Translations under genes and position numbers: made by a program | From: an uncultured Flavobacteriaceae bacterium | GTDB lineage: Bacteria; Bacteroidota; Bacteroidia; Flavobacteriales; Flavobacteriaceae | Assembly: GCA_913062575.1 (NCBI GenBank) | Contig: CAJXVT010000002.1 | Span: 1 to 64,000, forward strand | Reading direction: 5' to 3' | DNA: 64,000 nucleotides | Part shown: positions 36,693 to 45,931 of the stretch, piece after piece | Numbering within the stretch: position 1 is the stretch's first letter | How the letters are laid out: each line of letters opens with the position of its first letter | The notes under the pieces: model-generated | The model's database searches: none | Told to the model about the DNA's origin: nothing | Seen by the model: the letters and a program-made list of their open reading frames with translations, nothing else

Positions 36693-37619
36693 ATGAAAGT
36701 AACAGTTGTAGGAGCAGGTGCCGTTGGCGCAAGTTGTGCAGAGTATATCGCAATTAAAAATTTCGCTTCAGAAGTAGTAATTCTTGACATCAAAGAAGGA
36801 TTCGCAGAAGGTAAAGCAATGGATTTAATGCAAACCGCTTCTTTAAATGGGTTTGACACTAAAATTACCGGAACTACTAGTGATTATTCTAAAACTGCAA
36901 ATTCTGATATTTGTGTAATTACTTCTGGGATCCCAAGAAAACCAGGAATGACTCGTGAAGAATTGATCGGAATTAATGCAGGAATTGTAAAAATGGTTTC
37001 TTCAAGCTTAATTGAACATTCTCCAAATACAATTATCATTGTGGTTTCTAACCCAATGGATACAATGACATATTTGGTTCACAAAACTACTGGAATTCCT
37101 AAGAATAGAATTATTGGAATGGGTGGAGCTTTAGATTCTGCACGTTTTAAATACAGATTGGCAGAAGCATTAGAAGCACCAATTTCTGATGTTGACGGAA
37201 TGGTAATTGGTGGACATTCTGATAAAGGAATGGTTCCTTTAACTCGTTTAGCGACTAGAAACTCTGTTCCAGTTTCTCAGTTTTTAACTAAAGAAAGATT
37301 AGAACAAGTTTTACAAGACACTAAAGTTGGTGGTGCTACATTAACTGGATTATTAGGAACTTCTGCTTGGTATGCTCCAGGTGCTGCAGTTTCTGGATTG
37401 GTTCAAGCAATTGCATGTGATCAAAAGAAAATATTCCCTTGTTCTGTATTATTAGATGGAGAATATGGATTAAACGACTTATGTATTGGAGTACCTGTTG
37501 TATTGGGTAAAAACGGAATCGAAAGTATTGTTGAAATTGAATTAAGTGATGCTGAAAAAGCACAAATGCAAGATTCTGCAAAAGGAGTTAAAGCAACTAA
37601 CGGATTGTTAGAATTGTAA
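36693..37619 (+). CDS. mdh: malate dehydrogenase
   Basis: A 308-residue NAD-dependent malate dehydrogenase of the lactate-dehydrogenase-like type, interconverting malate and oxaloacetate in the TCA cycle. The Rossmann start is MKVTVVGAGAVGAS; substrate arginines are in IPRKPGMTR, and the catalytic His is in GGHSDKGMVPL. The ORF track begins 13 codons earlier at 36654, but a promoter element covers that region and the Rossmann strand begins at 36693, so I chose the later start. It is convergent with a GNAT gene, with a shared terminator. Confidence 0.96.
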   Translation: MKVTVVGAGAVGASCAEYIAIKNFASEVVILDIKEGFAEGKAMDLMQTASLNGFDTKITGTTSDYSKTANSDICVITSGIPRKPGMTREELIGINAGIVKMVSSSLIEHSPNTIIIVVSNPMDTMTYLVHKTTGIPKNRIIGMGGALDSARFKYRLAEALEAPISDVDGMVIGGHSDKGMVPLTRLATRNSVPVSQFLTKERLEQVLQDTKVGGATLTGLLGTSAWYAPGAAVSGLVQAIACDQKKIFPCSVLLDGEYGLNDLCIGVPVVLGKNGIESIVEIELSDAEKAQMQDSAKGVKATNGLLEL

Positions 37620-37640
37620 TTCACCCTTTTACATATAAAT

Positions 37641-37668
37641 AAAAAACCAGCCAATTGGCTGGTTTTTT
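37641..37668. terminator. bidirectional terminator between mdh and the GNAT gene
   Basis: A perfect 28-bp palindrome (aaaaaaccagccaa / ttggctggtttttt) with T-tracts on both strands. It ends 3 bp before the GNAT stop codon. Confidence 0.93.
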
Positions 37669-37670
37669 AT

Positions 37671-38183
37671 TTATAAAGAATATCGAAATCCATAAACCTG
37701 AACTCCGCTTTTTTCAAAATCAATTTCCGGAAAACGGACAAACCCCATTCGTTCATACATTTTCCAAGCAACCATCATGTATTTTGTTGAGTGAATTACC
37801 AAATGAGAAAAACCTTCTTTTCCTGCCTGCTCAAAGCAAGCATTGACCAACAACTTACCTAATCCTTTTCCTCTAATTTTAGGATTCACAGCTAACAATC
37901 TAAAAGCCGCAGCTTGTTGTTTATGAGTTGATTCTTCCCCCGCTCCATAATAGTTCAAATCTCCAAAATACACCAACCCTCCATCAATCTTTCCTTTATT
38001 AGAAATAGCTACGAATAATTTAGTGTTTGGAGAGTTCAAAAAATCACCAACATTACGCAAACTATTATAATAATCTGGAATTTCAGTTGGACTTGGAAAT
38101 CCTTCAAGCCGAGAATACACATCAACCATCAATTCTCCTAATTGAGAATATTCTGACGACTTTGCTTCTCTAACAATGTGCAT
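37671..38183 (-). CDS. GNAT-family N-acetyltransferase
   Basis: A 170-residue GCN5-related acetyltransferase with the acetyl-CoA-binding motif A as LLAVNPKIRGKGLGKLLVNA (about 95-114), followed by HLVIHSTKYMMVAWKMYERMGF, the typical motif B with a YxxxGF ending. It would move an acetyl group to an amine of a small molecule or protein; substrate unknown. Its ATG immediately follows the fhs stop (TAAATG), so it is co-translated with fhs. Confidence 0.88.
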   Translation of the reverse strand: MHIVREAKSSEYSQLGELMVDVYSRLEGFPSPTEIPDYYNSLRNVGDFLNSPNTKLFVAISNKGKIDGGLVYFGDLNYYGAGEESTHKQQAAAFRLLAVNPKIRGKGLGKLLVNACFEQAGKEGFSHLVIHSTKYMMVAWKMYERMGFVRFPEIDFEKSGVQVYGFRYSL

Positions 38184-39860
38184 TTATGACAATCCCGAAA
38201 TGACACCATTATTATCAATAGTCATTCCTTCAGACGCAGGTCTAGCAGGTAACCCTGGCATGCGCATCATTTTCCCTAAAATAGGAATGATGAATTGCGC
38301 TCCTGCAGCAATCTCTATTTCTCTTACAGTAACTGTAAAACCAGTAGGTCTACCAATTAAATATTCATTATCTGAAAAAGACTTTTGTGTTTTCGCCATA
38401 CAAACCGCAAAATCATTAAACCCCAAACGATCAATTCTTCGCAAGTTTAATTGCGCTTTTTTACTGTATTCTACTTTAGCAGCACCATAAATCTCTTTAG
38501 CAATTATTTCAATTTTCTCTTTTACAGGGCTTTTCCAATCATACAAAGGCTTAAATTGTGTTGCTTTATTTTCAACAACATCTGCAACTGCCTCAGCTAA
38601 GTTCTTAGTTCCTTCTCCTCCTTTTGCCCATCCTTCAGAAAGAACTGCATCCACGCCTAAAGCAGAACACATTTCTTTAATCAAATTCACCTCTTCATCA
38701 GAATCAGAAACAAAAGAATTAATTGCCACAACTGGCTCTATATTAAATTTACGAATGTTTTCTATATGCTTTTCAAGGTTTTTAAACCCATCTTTTACTC
38801 TTTCTAAATTTGGAGTATTGTATTCTTCTTTCTTTGCCCCACCATGATGACGCAACGCTCTTATCGTTGCAACTAACACCACACATTTAGGGTTTAATTC
38901 TCCAAAAGAAGATTTAATATTTAAGAATTTCTCAGCACCTAAATCAGCACCAAAACCTGCTTCTGTTACCACATAATTAGATAATGACAATCCCATTTTA
39001 GTTGCCAATAAGGTGTTTGTTCCTTGTGCTATATTTGCAAAAGGTCCACCATGAATAATTGCAGGGTTTTCTTCTAATGTTTGCACCAAGTTTGGTTTAA
39101 TAGCATCTTTTAATAAAATAGCCATTGCATTTTCTGCATTTAAATCGCGTGCAAAAATCGGTTTCTTATCGAACGTAAATCCGATAAAAATATCCCCAAG
39201 ACGTTTTATAAGGTTTTCAAAATCTGTTGCCATACAAAGTATGGCCATTACTTCTGATGCTGGAGTAATATTGAACCCATCTTGTCTGGGTACTCCGTTT
39301 GCAGTTCCACCTAACCCGATAGTAATATCTCTTAAAGCTCTATCATTCATGTCGATTACACGTTTCCATAAAATAGTACGTGCATCAATATTTAAGTTAT
39401 TTACTTTACTCTGTAAATTATTGTCAATCAGAGCAGATAATAAATTATTTGCTTTCTCAATCGCATTAAAATCACCAGTAAAATGCAAATTGATGTCTTC
39501 CATCGGCACTACTTGAGAATAACCTCCACCAGCAGCTCCTCCTTTAATTCCAAATACAGGCCCTAAAGATGGCTCTCTTAAAACCACAGTTGCTTGTTTT
39601 CCTATTTTATTTAGCCCTTCTGTAAGACCTATAGAAACAGTTGTTTTTCCTTCTCCTGCAGGAGTTGGAGTTAAAGCTGTAACCAACACTAAGTTGTTGT
39701 TTTTTATTTTCTCTTCATCAATTAAACCCAAAGGCAACTTGGCTTTGAATTTACCATACATTTCCATTGTATCCTCCCCTACATTTAATTTTGCTGCAAT
39801 TTCTTTAATATGCACTAGGGTTTTAGCTTGTGCAATTTCTATATCCGATAGATGAGCCAT
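38184..39860 (-). CDS. fhs: formate-tetrahydrofolate ligase
   Basis: A 558-residue enzyme that makes 10-formyl-tetrahydrofolate from formate, THF and ATP. The ATP-binding loop is TPTPAGEGKTTVSIGL (about 60-75), with GIKGGAAGGGYSQV and GGPFANIAQGTNT among the most conserved blocks. Length is normal. It supplies one-carbon units for purine and formyl-methionine synthesis. The GNAT gene follows without a gap. Confidence 0.97.
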   Translation of the reverse strand: MAHLSDIEIAQAKTLVHIKEIAAKLNVGEDTMEMYGKFKAKLPLGLIDEEKIKNNNLVLVTALTPTPAGEGKTTVSIGLTEGLNKIGKQATVVLREPSLGPVFGIKGGAAGGGYSQVVPMEDINLHFTGDFNAIEKANNLLSALIDNNLQSKVNNLNIDARTILWKRVIDMNDRALRDITIGLGGTANGVPRQDGFNITPASEVMAILCMATDFENLIKRLGDIFIGFTFDKKPIFARDLNAENAMAILLKDAIKPNLVQTLEENPAIIHGGPFANIAQGTNTLLATKMGLSLSNYVVTEAGFGADLGAEKFLNIKSSFGELNPKCVVLVATIRALRHHGGAKKEEYNTPNLERVKDGFKNLEKHIENIRKFNIEPVVAINSFVSDSDEEVNLIKEMCSALGVDAVLSEGWAKGGEGTKNLAEAVADVVENKATQFKPLYDWKSPVKEKIEIIAKEIYGAAKVEYSKKAQLNLRRIDRLGFNDFAVCMAKTQKSFSDNEYLIGRPTGFTVTVREIEIAAGAQFIIPILGKMMRMPGLPARPASEGMTIDNNGVISGLS

Positions 39861-39991
39861 TCTTAACTATTTTGATTAATTATTTTTTTTATTTGGGCTA
39901 GTAAATATATAAAAAATTAACACTTAAATATCTTCCTTTTTTTTAAAGGTTTGAAAAACAAGAATCTTATCATACAAATATGCCAAAACAA

Positions 39992-40022
39992 TTGGTTACT
40001 CTTCTTTGAAATACTATATTTG
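39992..40022 (+). promoter_or_regulatory. secDF promoter (TTG-N20-TATATTTG)
   Basis: -33 TTG at 39992-39994, 20 nt spacer, then -7 TATATTTG at 40015-40022. The predicted leader is about 36 nt. Confidence 0.7.
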
Positions 40023-40062
40023 CACGTTTTTACAAAGAAGTCGATTAAAATTATAAGAGAAG

Positions 40063-43000
40063 ATGCAAAACAAAGGACTAATCAGATTATTCGCTATCCT
40101 TTTTGGAATAGTAAGTTTATACCAACTATCATTTACCTATTTCGCAGGGAATATTGAAGATGATGCAAAAGCATATGCCAAGGCAAAAGTTACCGATAAT
40201 GACGGTAAAAAATTAGCCGCTTTTGAGAAAATATATTTAGACAGTATTGGAAACATTAAAACTGTTGATTTAGGCTTTACTAATTATAGTTACAACGAGA
40301 TTAGAGACAAAGAGATGAATCTAGGTCTTGATTTAAAAGGTGGAATCAACGCAATCTTACAAGTTTCTGTAAAAGACATCTTAATTGGATTGTCTAACGA
40401 ATCTAAAAACACTGCTTTTAGACAAGCTTTAGTAGCTGCAGATGCAGCTCAAAAAAACAGTTCAGACACGTATTTAAACTTATTCTTTATTGAATTTGAA
40501 AAAAACGCAAATGGAACAAAATTAAGTGACCCTTCAATTTTTGGAACTAAAAACCTAGCCGATAAAGGAATCAACTTTAATAAAACAAATAATGAAGTTA
40601 AACCAATCATTCAAAAAGAAATTGACAATTCTATAAATACTGCATTTGAAGTATTACGTAGTAGAATTGATAAATTTGGTGTTGCTCAACCTAACATTCA
40701 ACGTTTAGGGAACTCTGGAAGAATTCAAATTGAATTACCAGGAGCTAAAGATATTGCTCGTGTAAGAAGATTATTAGAAAGCACAGCTAAATTACAATTC
40801 TGGGAAGTATATACTAACGAGGAGATTATTGCATTTTTTATCTCAGCGAATTCAAAAGTTACTGAGATTTTAAAAGATGAAAACACTTCAGCTATTGACA
40901 CAATCAAGAAGAAAGACAATATCGACAACTTGTTAGGAGGAAAAGATTCGACTCAAGTGAATACTCAAAAAAGCTTGTTCACATACCTATCTCCAGCCTA
41001 CGGTCAAGGATACCCGAGAAGTTCTACTGTTGCAACAGCTAAGGTTTCTGATACCGCAAGAGTTAATCAATTATTAGCTACTAAAGAAGTAAGAGATTTA
41101 TTACCAGCCAACTTAAGATATGTTAAGTTTTTATGGGATTATAAAGGATTTACTCCAGGACAACAAAATGGACAACCAGCATTATCTGGTGCAAATAGTA
41201 TTGAAAGAATTAATTTATATGCAATTAAATCTAACAGAAAAGACAAAGCGACAATTGAAGGTGATGTAATTGTTGATGCTTCTCAAGAATTTGACCAATT
41301 AGGAAGCAAGCCTGAGGTTAGTATGACAATGAACAGTACAGGTGCTAAACAATGGGAGAAAATGACTACTGATAACGCAGGAAACTTTGTTGCTGTAGTA
41401 TTAGATGATTATGTATATACAGCTCCATCTGTAAATCAACCAATTATTGGTGGTAGAACTTCTATCTCTGGAGGATCAATGACTATTACTGAAGCACAAG
41501 ATATTGCGACTGTATTAAAAGCTGGTAAACTACCTGCTGCTGCTAGAATTATTGAATCTGATGTTGTTGGACCATCTTTAGGACAAGAATCTATTGATAA
41601 ATCTTTCAACTCTTTTGGATTGGCAATTGCATTGGTATTAATCTGGATGTTCTTTTACTACGGAAAAGCTGGATTATACGCAAACGTTGCATTGATCGTA
41701 AATATCTTATTCATATTCGGAATTTTAGCATCGTTTAGTGCTGTGTTAACATTGCCTGGAATTGCAGGAATTATCTTAACAATAGGTATGTCTGTAGATG
41801 CCAACGTAATTATTTTTGAAAGAATTAAAGAAGGATTAAGAGGTGGTAAAGGATTAAAATTAGCAGTTGAAGATGGATTTAGTGTAAAAGGAGCTTTATC
41901 TGCAATTATTGATGCCAACATTACTACTTTATTAACAGGTATTATTTTATATGTTTTTGGAACAGGACCAATTAAAGGATTTGCATTGACATTAATGATT
42001 GGTATTGCAACATCATTATTTACTGCTGTATTTATTACACGTATGTTAATTGATGGAGCTGTAAACAAAAACAGCAACTTAACTTTTAATACTTCAATTA
42101 CTAAAAACTGGTTCCAAAGAATCAATATTGAATTTTTAAGAAAACGTAAAATTGGATATATTGTATCTGGTGCAATAATTCTTGGTGGAATCATTTCTAT
42201 TTTTTCTCCAAGTATGGGATTAAAACAAGGAGTTGATTTTAAAGGAGGTCGTTCTTATGTTGTTCGTTTTGATCAACCAATGAATGCTACTAAAGTAAGA
42301 AACGAATTGACAACTGTATTTATTGGAGCGCCAGAAGTAAAAACTTATGGAGCATCTAACCAGTTAAAAATCACTACTGCTTTTAAAATAGATGATGAAG
42401 GAATTACCGCTGATGAAGAAGTACAAACTGCTTTATACAATGGATTAAAAGCACATTTAGGAAATACTACCTACGAAAACTTCAAACCTGGATTTGAAAA
42501 AGCTGAAAACGCAAGTGGTATTATGAGTGCTAGAAAAGTAGACCCAACTATTGCAGATGATATTAAAACATCAGCATTATGGGCCGTAATAGGTTCTTTA
42601 ATTGTAGTATTCTTATATATTCTACTACGTTTTAGAAAAGTATCATTTAGTATTGGTGCTGTAGTTGCGGTATTCCACGATGTATTAATCGTACTAGGGA
42701 TCTTCTCTATCTTATACAAGGTTATGCCATTTGATATGGAAATCGGACAATCATTTATTGCTGCAATTCTAACTGTTGTTGGATACTCTCTGAATGATAC
42801 CGTGGTAATTTTTGATAGAATTAGAGAGTTTGCTGGACTACATAAAAATTGGAAATACACTGAAGTTGTAGACAAAGCCTTAAGTAGTACTTTAGGAAGA
42901 ACAATCAATACATCTTTAACAACATTATTAGTAATGTTATCTATCTTCTTATTTGGAGGAGATTCTATTAAAGGATTTATGTTCGCATTAATTATTGGTG

Positions 43001-43080
43001 TTGTAGTAGGAACCTACTCTTCATTATTTATTGCAACTCCTGTAATGTTTGATACTTCTAAAAAAGAAGAAATAGAATAA
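40063..43080 (+). CDS. secDF: protein translocase subunit SecDF (fused)
   Basis: A 1005-residue fusion of SecD and SecF, which use the proton motive force to help pull proteins across the inner membrane after SecYEG. The SecD half has the N-terminal helix, LGLDLKGGINAIL, a large periplasmic domain, and GTVLKAGKLP-like DIATVLKAGKLPA before its six-helix bundle. The SecF half begins around residue 700 and shows GVDFKGGRSYVVRF and GYSLNDTVVIFDRIRE. About twelve transmembrane helices in all. The fused form is usual in Bacteroidetes. Confidence 0.97.
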   Translation: MQNKGLIRLFAILFGIVSLYQLSFTYFAGNIEDDAKAYAKAKVTDNDGKKLAAFEKIYLDSIGNIKTVDLGFTNYSYNEIRDKEMNLGLDLKGGINAILQVSVKDILIGLSNESKNTAFRQALVAADAAQKNSSDTYLNLFFIEFEKNANGTKLSDPSIFGTKNLADKGINFNKTNNEVKPIIQKEIDNSINTAFEVLRSRIDKFGVAQPNIQRLGNSGRIQIELPGAKDIARVRRLLESTAKLQFWEVYTNEEIIAFFISANSKVTEILKDENTSAIDTIKKKDNIDNLLGGKDSTQVNTQKSLFTYLSPAYGQGYPRSSTVATAKVSDTARVNQLLATKEVRDLLPANLRYVKFLWDYKGFTPGQQNGQPALSGANSIERINLYAIKSNRKDKATIEGDVIVDASQEFDQLGSKPEVSMTMNSTGAKQWEKMTTDNAGNFVAVVLDDYVYTAPSVNQPIIGGRTSISGGSMTITEAQDIATVLKAGKLPAAARIIESDVVGPSLGQESIDKSFNSFGLAIALVLIWMFFYYGKAGLYANVALIVNILFIFGILASFSAVLTLPGIAGIILTIGMSVDANVIIFERIKEGLRGGKGLKLAVEDGFSVKGALSAIIDANITTLLTGIILYVFGTGPIKGFALTLMIGIATSLFTAVFITRMLIDGAVNKNSNLTFNTSITKNWFQRINIEFLRKRKIGYIVSGAIILGGIISIFSPSMGLKQGVDFKGGRSYVVRFDQPMNATKVRNELTTVFIGAPEVKTYGASNQLKITTAFKIDDEGITADEEVQTALYNGLKAHLGNTTYENFKPGFEKAENASGIMSARKVDPTIADDIKTSALWAVIGSLIVVFLYILLRFRKVSFSIGAVVAVFHDVLIVLGIFSILYKVMPFDMEIGQSFIAAILTVVGYSLNDTVVIFDRIREFAGLHKNWKYTEVVDKALSSTLGRTINTSLTTLLVMLSIFLFGGDSIKGFMFALIIGVVVGTYSSLFIATPVMFDTSKKEEIE

Positions 43081-43102
43081 AAATTATAGACAACTATAAA
43101 TC

Positions 43103-43135
43103 AACCGTTTTGAACAAAATTCAAAACGGTTTTTT
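43103..43135 (+). terminator. secDF terminator
   Basis: Stem aaccgttttgaa / ttcaaaacggtt with loop caaaa and a T-run, 22 bp after the secDF stop. It ends only 13 bp before the hpt -7 element. Confidence 0.9.
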
Positions 43136-43147
43136 CATTCAATAACG

Positions 43148-43155
43148 TATCTTTG
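43148..43155 (+). promoter_or_regulatory. hpt promoter -7 element TATCTTTG, abutting the start codon
   Basis: A perfect TAnnTTTG match whose last base is 5 nt before the A of the hpt ATG. The expected start of transcription coincides with the ATG, so the messenger may be leaderless. No clear -33 is seen, as that region is the secDF terminator. Confidence 0.55.
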
Positions 43156-43159
43156 CAAA

Positions 43160-43711
43160 ATGAGCACAATAAAACTACATGATTTGCATTTTAAACCTTT
43201 TATAAAGGAAGAAGAAATCAATAGTATTGTTCAAACTTTAGTACAACAAGTACAGGAAGATTGCAAAGGAGAAACACCATTGTTTATAGGGATCTTAAAC
43301 GGTTCTTTTATGTTTGTTTCTGACTTTGTAAAATCCTATAAAGGAGATTGTGAAGTTTCATTTGTAAAGTTAGCTTCTTATGAAGGCACATCTACAACTG
43401 ATAAAGTAAAACAACTTCTTGGTATCAATGAAAATATAGAAGGTAGAACTGTTGTTATTTTAGAAGACATTATAGACACAGGAAACACCTTACAAGAAAT
43501 ATATAACATTTTTAAAGACAAAAAAGTAAAGCAATTAAAAGTTGTAACCTTATTCTTTAAACCAGATGTATTCAAAAAAGAATTACCAATAGATTATATT
43601 GGAAAAAGTATTCCAGATAAATTTATTGTAGGCTATGGTCTAGACTATAATGGCTTAGGAAGAAACAAGCCAGCCATTTATCAATTATCAACAACACAAC
43701 ATAAGAAATGA
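43160..43711 (+). CDS. hpt: hypoxanthine phosphoribosyltransferase
   Basis: A 183-residue purine-salvage enzyme that converts hypoxanthine (and guanine) to the nucleotide using PRPP. The PRPP-binding motif is VVILEDIIDTGNT; LNGSFMFVSDF, SFVKLASYEG and FIVGYGLDYN are typical family blocks. Its TGA overlaps the adk ATG (ATGA), so the two nucleotide enzymes are coupled. The start lies almost on the promoter. Confidence 0.95.
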   Translation: MSTIKLHDLHFKPFIKEEEINSIVQTLVQQVQEDCKGETPLFIGILNGSFMFVSDFVKSYKGDCEVSFVKLASYEGTSTTDKVKQLLGINENIEGRTVVILEDIIDTGNTLQEIYNIFKDKKVKQLKVVTLFFKPDVFKKELPIDYIGKSIPDKFIVGYGLDYNGLGRNKPAIYQLSTTQHKK

Positions 43712-44280
43712 AAAACATTGTATTATTTGGACCTCCAGGAGCAGGAAAAGGTACACAAGCAACACTATTAAAAGAAAAGTATAGTTTAATTCATATTTCA
43801 ACTGGTGATGTATTCAGATACAACATCAAAAACGAAACAGAATTAGGGCTATTAGCAAAAAAATATATGGATGAAGGAGATTTAGTTCCTGATGAAGTGA
43901 CCATTAATATGCTAAAAGCTGAAGTAAACAAAAATGCTGGCGCTAATGGATTTATCTTTGATGGATTTCCAAGAACAGAATCTCAAGCAATAGCATTGGA
44001 TGCTTTTTTAGAGGAGAAAGGAGAAAAAATAAACGGAATGGTCGCTTTAGAAGTTTCTGAAGATTTATTAGTTGCTCGTTTATTAGAAAGAGGAAAAACA
44101 AGTGGACGAACAGATGATACTGACGAAAGTAAAATCAGAAATCGTTTTAACGAATACAATACAAAAACAGCAGTTTTAAAAGATTATTATCAAGCTCAAG
44201 GGAATTATTACGGAGCTGATGGTGTTGGTAGTATTGAAGATATCACAAACCGTTTAGCTGACGTTTTTGACAAGCTATAA
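43708..44280 (+). CDS. adk: adenylate kinase
   Basis: A 190-residue short-form adenylate kinase, equilibrating ATP, ADP and AMP. The P-loop is GPPGAGKGTQA (about 7-17), the AMP-binding region has HISTGDVFR and DGFPRTESQA, and a short LID region RGKTSGRTDD replaces the zinc-binding insertion of long forms. It overlaps hpt by 4 bp and precedes obg by 76 bp. Confidence 0.97.
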   Translation: MKNIVLFGPPGAGKGTQATLLKEKYSLIHISTGDVFRYNIKNETELGLLAKKYMDEGDLVPDEVTINMLKAEVNKNAGANGFIFDGFPRTESQAIALDAFLEEKGEKINGMVALEVSEDLLVARLLERGKTSGRTDDTDESKIRNRFNEYNTKTAVLKDYYQAQGNYYGADGVGSIEDITNRLADVFDKL

Positions 44281-44356
44281 ACAAGTGTTTATGCGTTAAA
44301 TCGTTTATTTATCAAAAGTAAACCATTAAACAAATCGACATATAAACAATAGAGAG

Positions 44357-45346
44357 ATGACTGAAGGAAATTTTGTTGACTACATAAAAGTATTTGCTTC
44401 TTCTGGAGATGGTGGTAGTGGATCTATGCACTTACACAGAGAGAAGTTTATTACAAAAGGTGGTCCAGATGGTGGAGATGGCGGACGCGGAGGCCATATT
44501 ATTATTCGCGGTAATAAAAGTCTGTGGACATTATTTCACTTAAAGTTTAGAAAACACTTTAGAGCAGATCCAGGAGGTTCTGGAAGCAAAAGTAGAAGTA
44601 CTGGACACGATGGTAAAGATGTGTATGTAGATGTACCTTTAGGAACTATTATTAGAGACGCAGATACTAATGAAATTCTTTTTGAAGTAACTGAAGAAGG
44701 ACAAGAAATTGTAATGCTACGTGGTGGAAAAGGTGGCTTAGGAAACTGGCACTTTAAGTCTTCTACAAACCAAACTCCTAGATACTCACAACCAGGAATG
44801 GAAGGAGCTGAAGGATGGTTTTTATTAGAGTTAAAATTATTAGCTGATGTTGGTTTAGTTGGATTTCCAAATGCTGGAAAATCTACTTTATTATCAGTAA
44901 TTACTTCAGCAAAACCAAAAATTGCTGATTATGCTTTTACAACACTAAAACCAAATTTAGGAATTGTAGAATACCGCAATTATAAAAGTTTTGTAATGGC
45001 AGATATTCCAGGGATAATTGAAGGTGCTGCTGAAGGAAAAGGATTAGGACATCGCTTTTTACGTCATATTGAACGTAATTCGACCTTATTATTTTTAATC
45101 CCGGCAGATAGCGATGACATCAATAAAGAATACAACATTCTATTGAACGAATTAAAAACTCACAACCCAGAATTATTAGATAAAACAAGATTGCTTGCAA
45201 TTTCTAAAGATGACATGTTAGATGATGAATTGAGAGCAGAAATCTCTAAAGAATTACCTACTGAGATTCCGCATATTTTCTTTTCATCAATAGCACATAC
45301 AGGCTTAATGGAATTGAAAGATAAATTATGGCAAATGTTAAACTAA
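44357..45346 (+). CDS. obgE: GTPase Obg
   Basis: A 329-residue ribosome-associated GTPase. The N-terminal glycine-rich Obg fold (about 1-160) shows [17 protein letters not shown] and [12 protein letters not shown]; the G domain has G1 [10 protein letters not shown]3 [16 protein letters not shown] and switch regions in order. The protein ends without the C-terminal OCT domain found in some Gram-positives. Acts in 50S assembly and growth control. Same direction as hpt-adk, probably one unit. Confidence 0.96.
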   Translation: MTEGNFVDYIKVFASSGDGGSGSMHLHREKFITKGGPDGGDGGRGGHIIIRGNKSLWTLFHLKFRKHFRADPGGSGSKSRSTGHDGKDVYVDVPLGTIIRDADTNEILFEVTEEGQEIVMLRGGKGGLGNWHFKSSTNQTPRYSQPGMEGAEGWFLLELKLLADVGLVGFPNAGKSTLLSVITSAKPKIADYAFTTLKPNLGIVEYRNYKSFVMADIPGIIEGAAEGKGLGHRFLRHIERNSTLLFLIPADSDDINKEYNILLNELKTHNPELLDKTRLLAISKDDMLDDELRAEISKELPTEIPHIFFSSIAHTGLMELKDKLWQMLN

Positions 45347-45368
45347 CCTGTTTAGTTTTACAACTTTT

Positions 45369-45404
45369 AAAAAATAGATTTTCGGAAACGGAAATCTATT
45401 TTTT
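45369..45404. terminator. bidirectional terminator with GAAA tetraloop between obg and a lipoprotein gene
   Basis: aaaaaatagattt / aaatctatttttt closes on TCG-GAAA-CGG, a GNRA tetraloop, giving an unbroken stem of about 16 bp including one G-T. It has T-tracts on both strands. The stop of the minus-strand gene (45396) falls inside it. Confidence 0.92.
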
Positions 45405-45884
45405 ATTTACAACAATTTGTATTGGTATTTGATATTGTGTAGCAACCGGAATACCTCTTTTTGTTGCAGGAAATAGTTTTGGTAAATTCTGCACACTAAC
45501 ACGAATCAAACTATCAATAACTGGAATAGTTATTTTTAAAGAGTCAGAAACAGCTATTTTGTTTGCAATTGTATTTCCTTTATTATCAATCACAACAACC
45601 AATTGAATGGTTTCATTAATTGCTTTTCTGACTTCTAACTTATGTTTGGATAGACTTTCTGAAATGTGTTTGTGAATTGTAATTCTAAAGCATTTGTCTT
45701 TCGCTGCTTTTTCAAAAATGGAATCGCAAACAGCAAAAGATGGAGAAACATCCACAGAATTGAAATCTATAATTGTATCTACTTGTTGCAACTGAGACTT
45801 CTTCTTCAAATTGAAAAAATCACAAGATGTACAAATACTAATTAATAGAAAAAGAGAAATTATCCGAAATCGCATGTTGTTCAT
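45396..45884 (-). CDS. lipoprotein with a TonB-C-like energy-transducer domain
   Basis: A 162-residue protein with a lipobox (LLISICTSC; Cys21 if the first Met is used, though Met4 is an alternative start). The mature part (FAVCDSIFEKAAKDKCFRITIHKHIS, then ETIQLVVVIDNKGNTIANKI, ending in QYQIPIQIVV) follows the layout of the TonB C-terminal-like domains seen in Bacteroidetes envelope proteins, the same type of domain that ends the M56 protein of this operon. Function unknown. It is the last gene of the blaI-M56 group; its 3' end lies in the terminator. Confidence 0.7.
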   Translation of the reverse strand: MNNMRFRIISLFLLISICTSCDFFNLKKKSQLQQVDTIIDFNSVDVSPSFAVCDSIFEKAAKDKCFRITIHKHISESLSKHKLEVRKAINETIQLVVVIDNKGNTIANKIAVSDSLKITIPVIDSLIRVSVQNLPKLFPATKRGIPVATQYQIPIQIVVNKK

Positions 45885-45931
45885 TTACAAAGTAAAAGTA
45901 CAATTTAAAACTTGTTCAAAAAAACAAACAA

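Noticed and set aside
41658-42908. Long antisense ORFs within secDF (178 and 145 codons)
   Set aside because: Shadows of the SecDF reading frame in an AT-rich gene; no start signals or family motifs.
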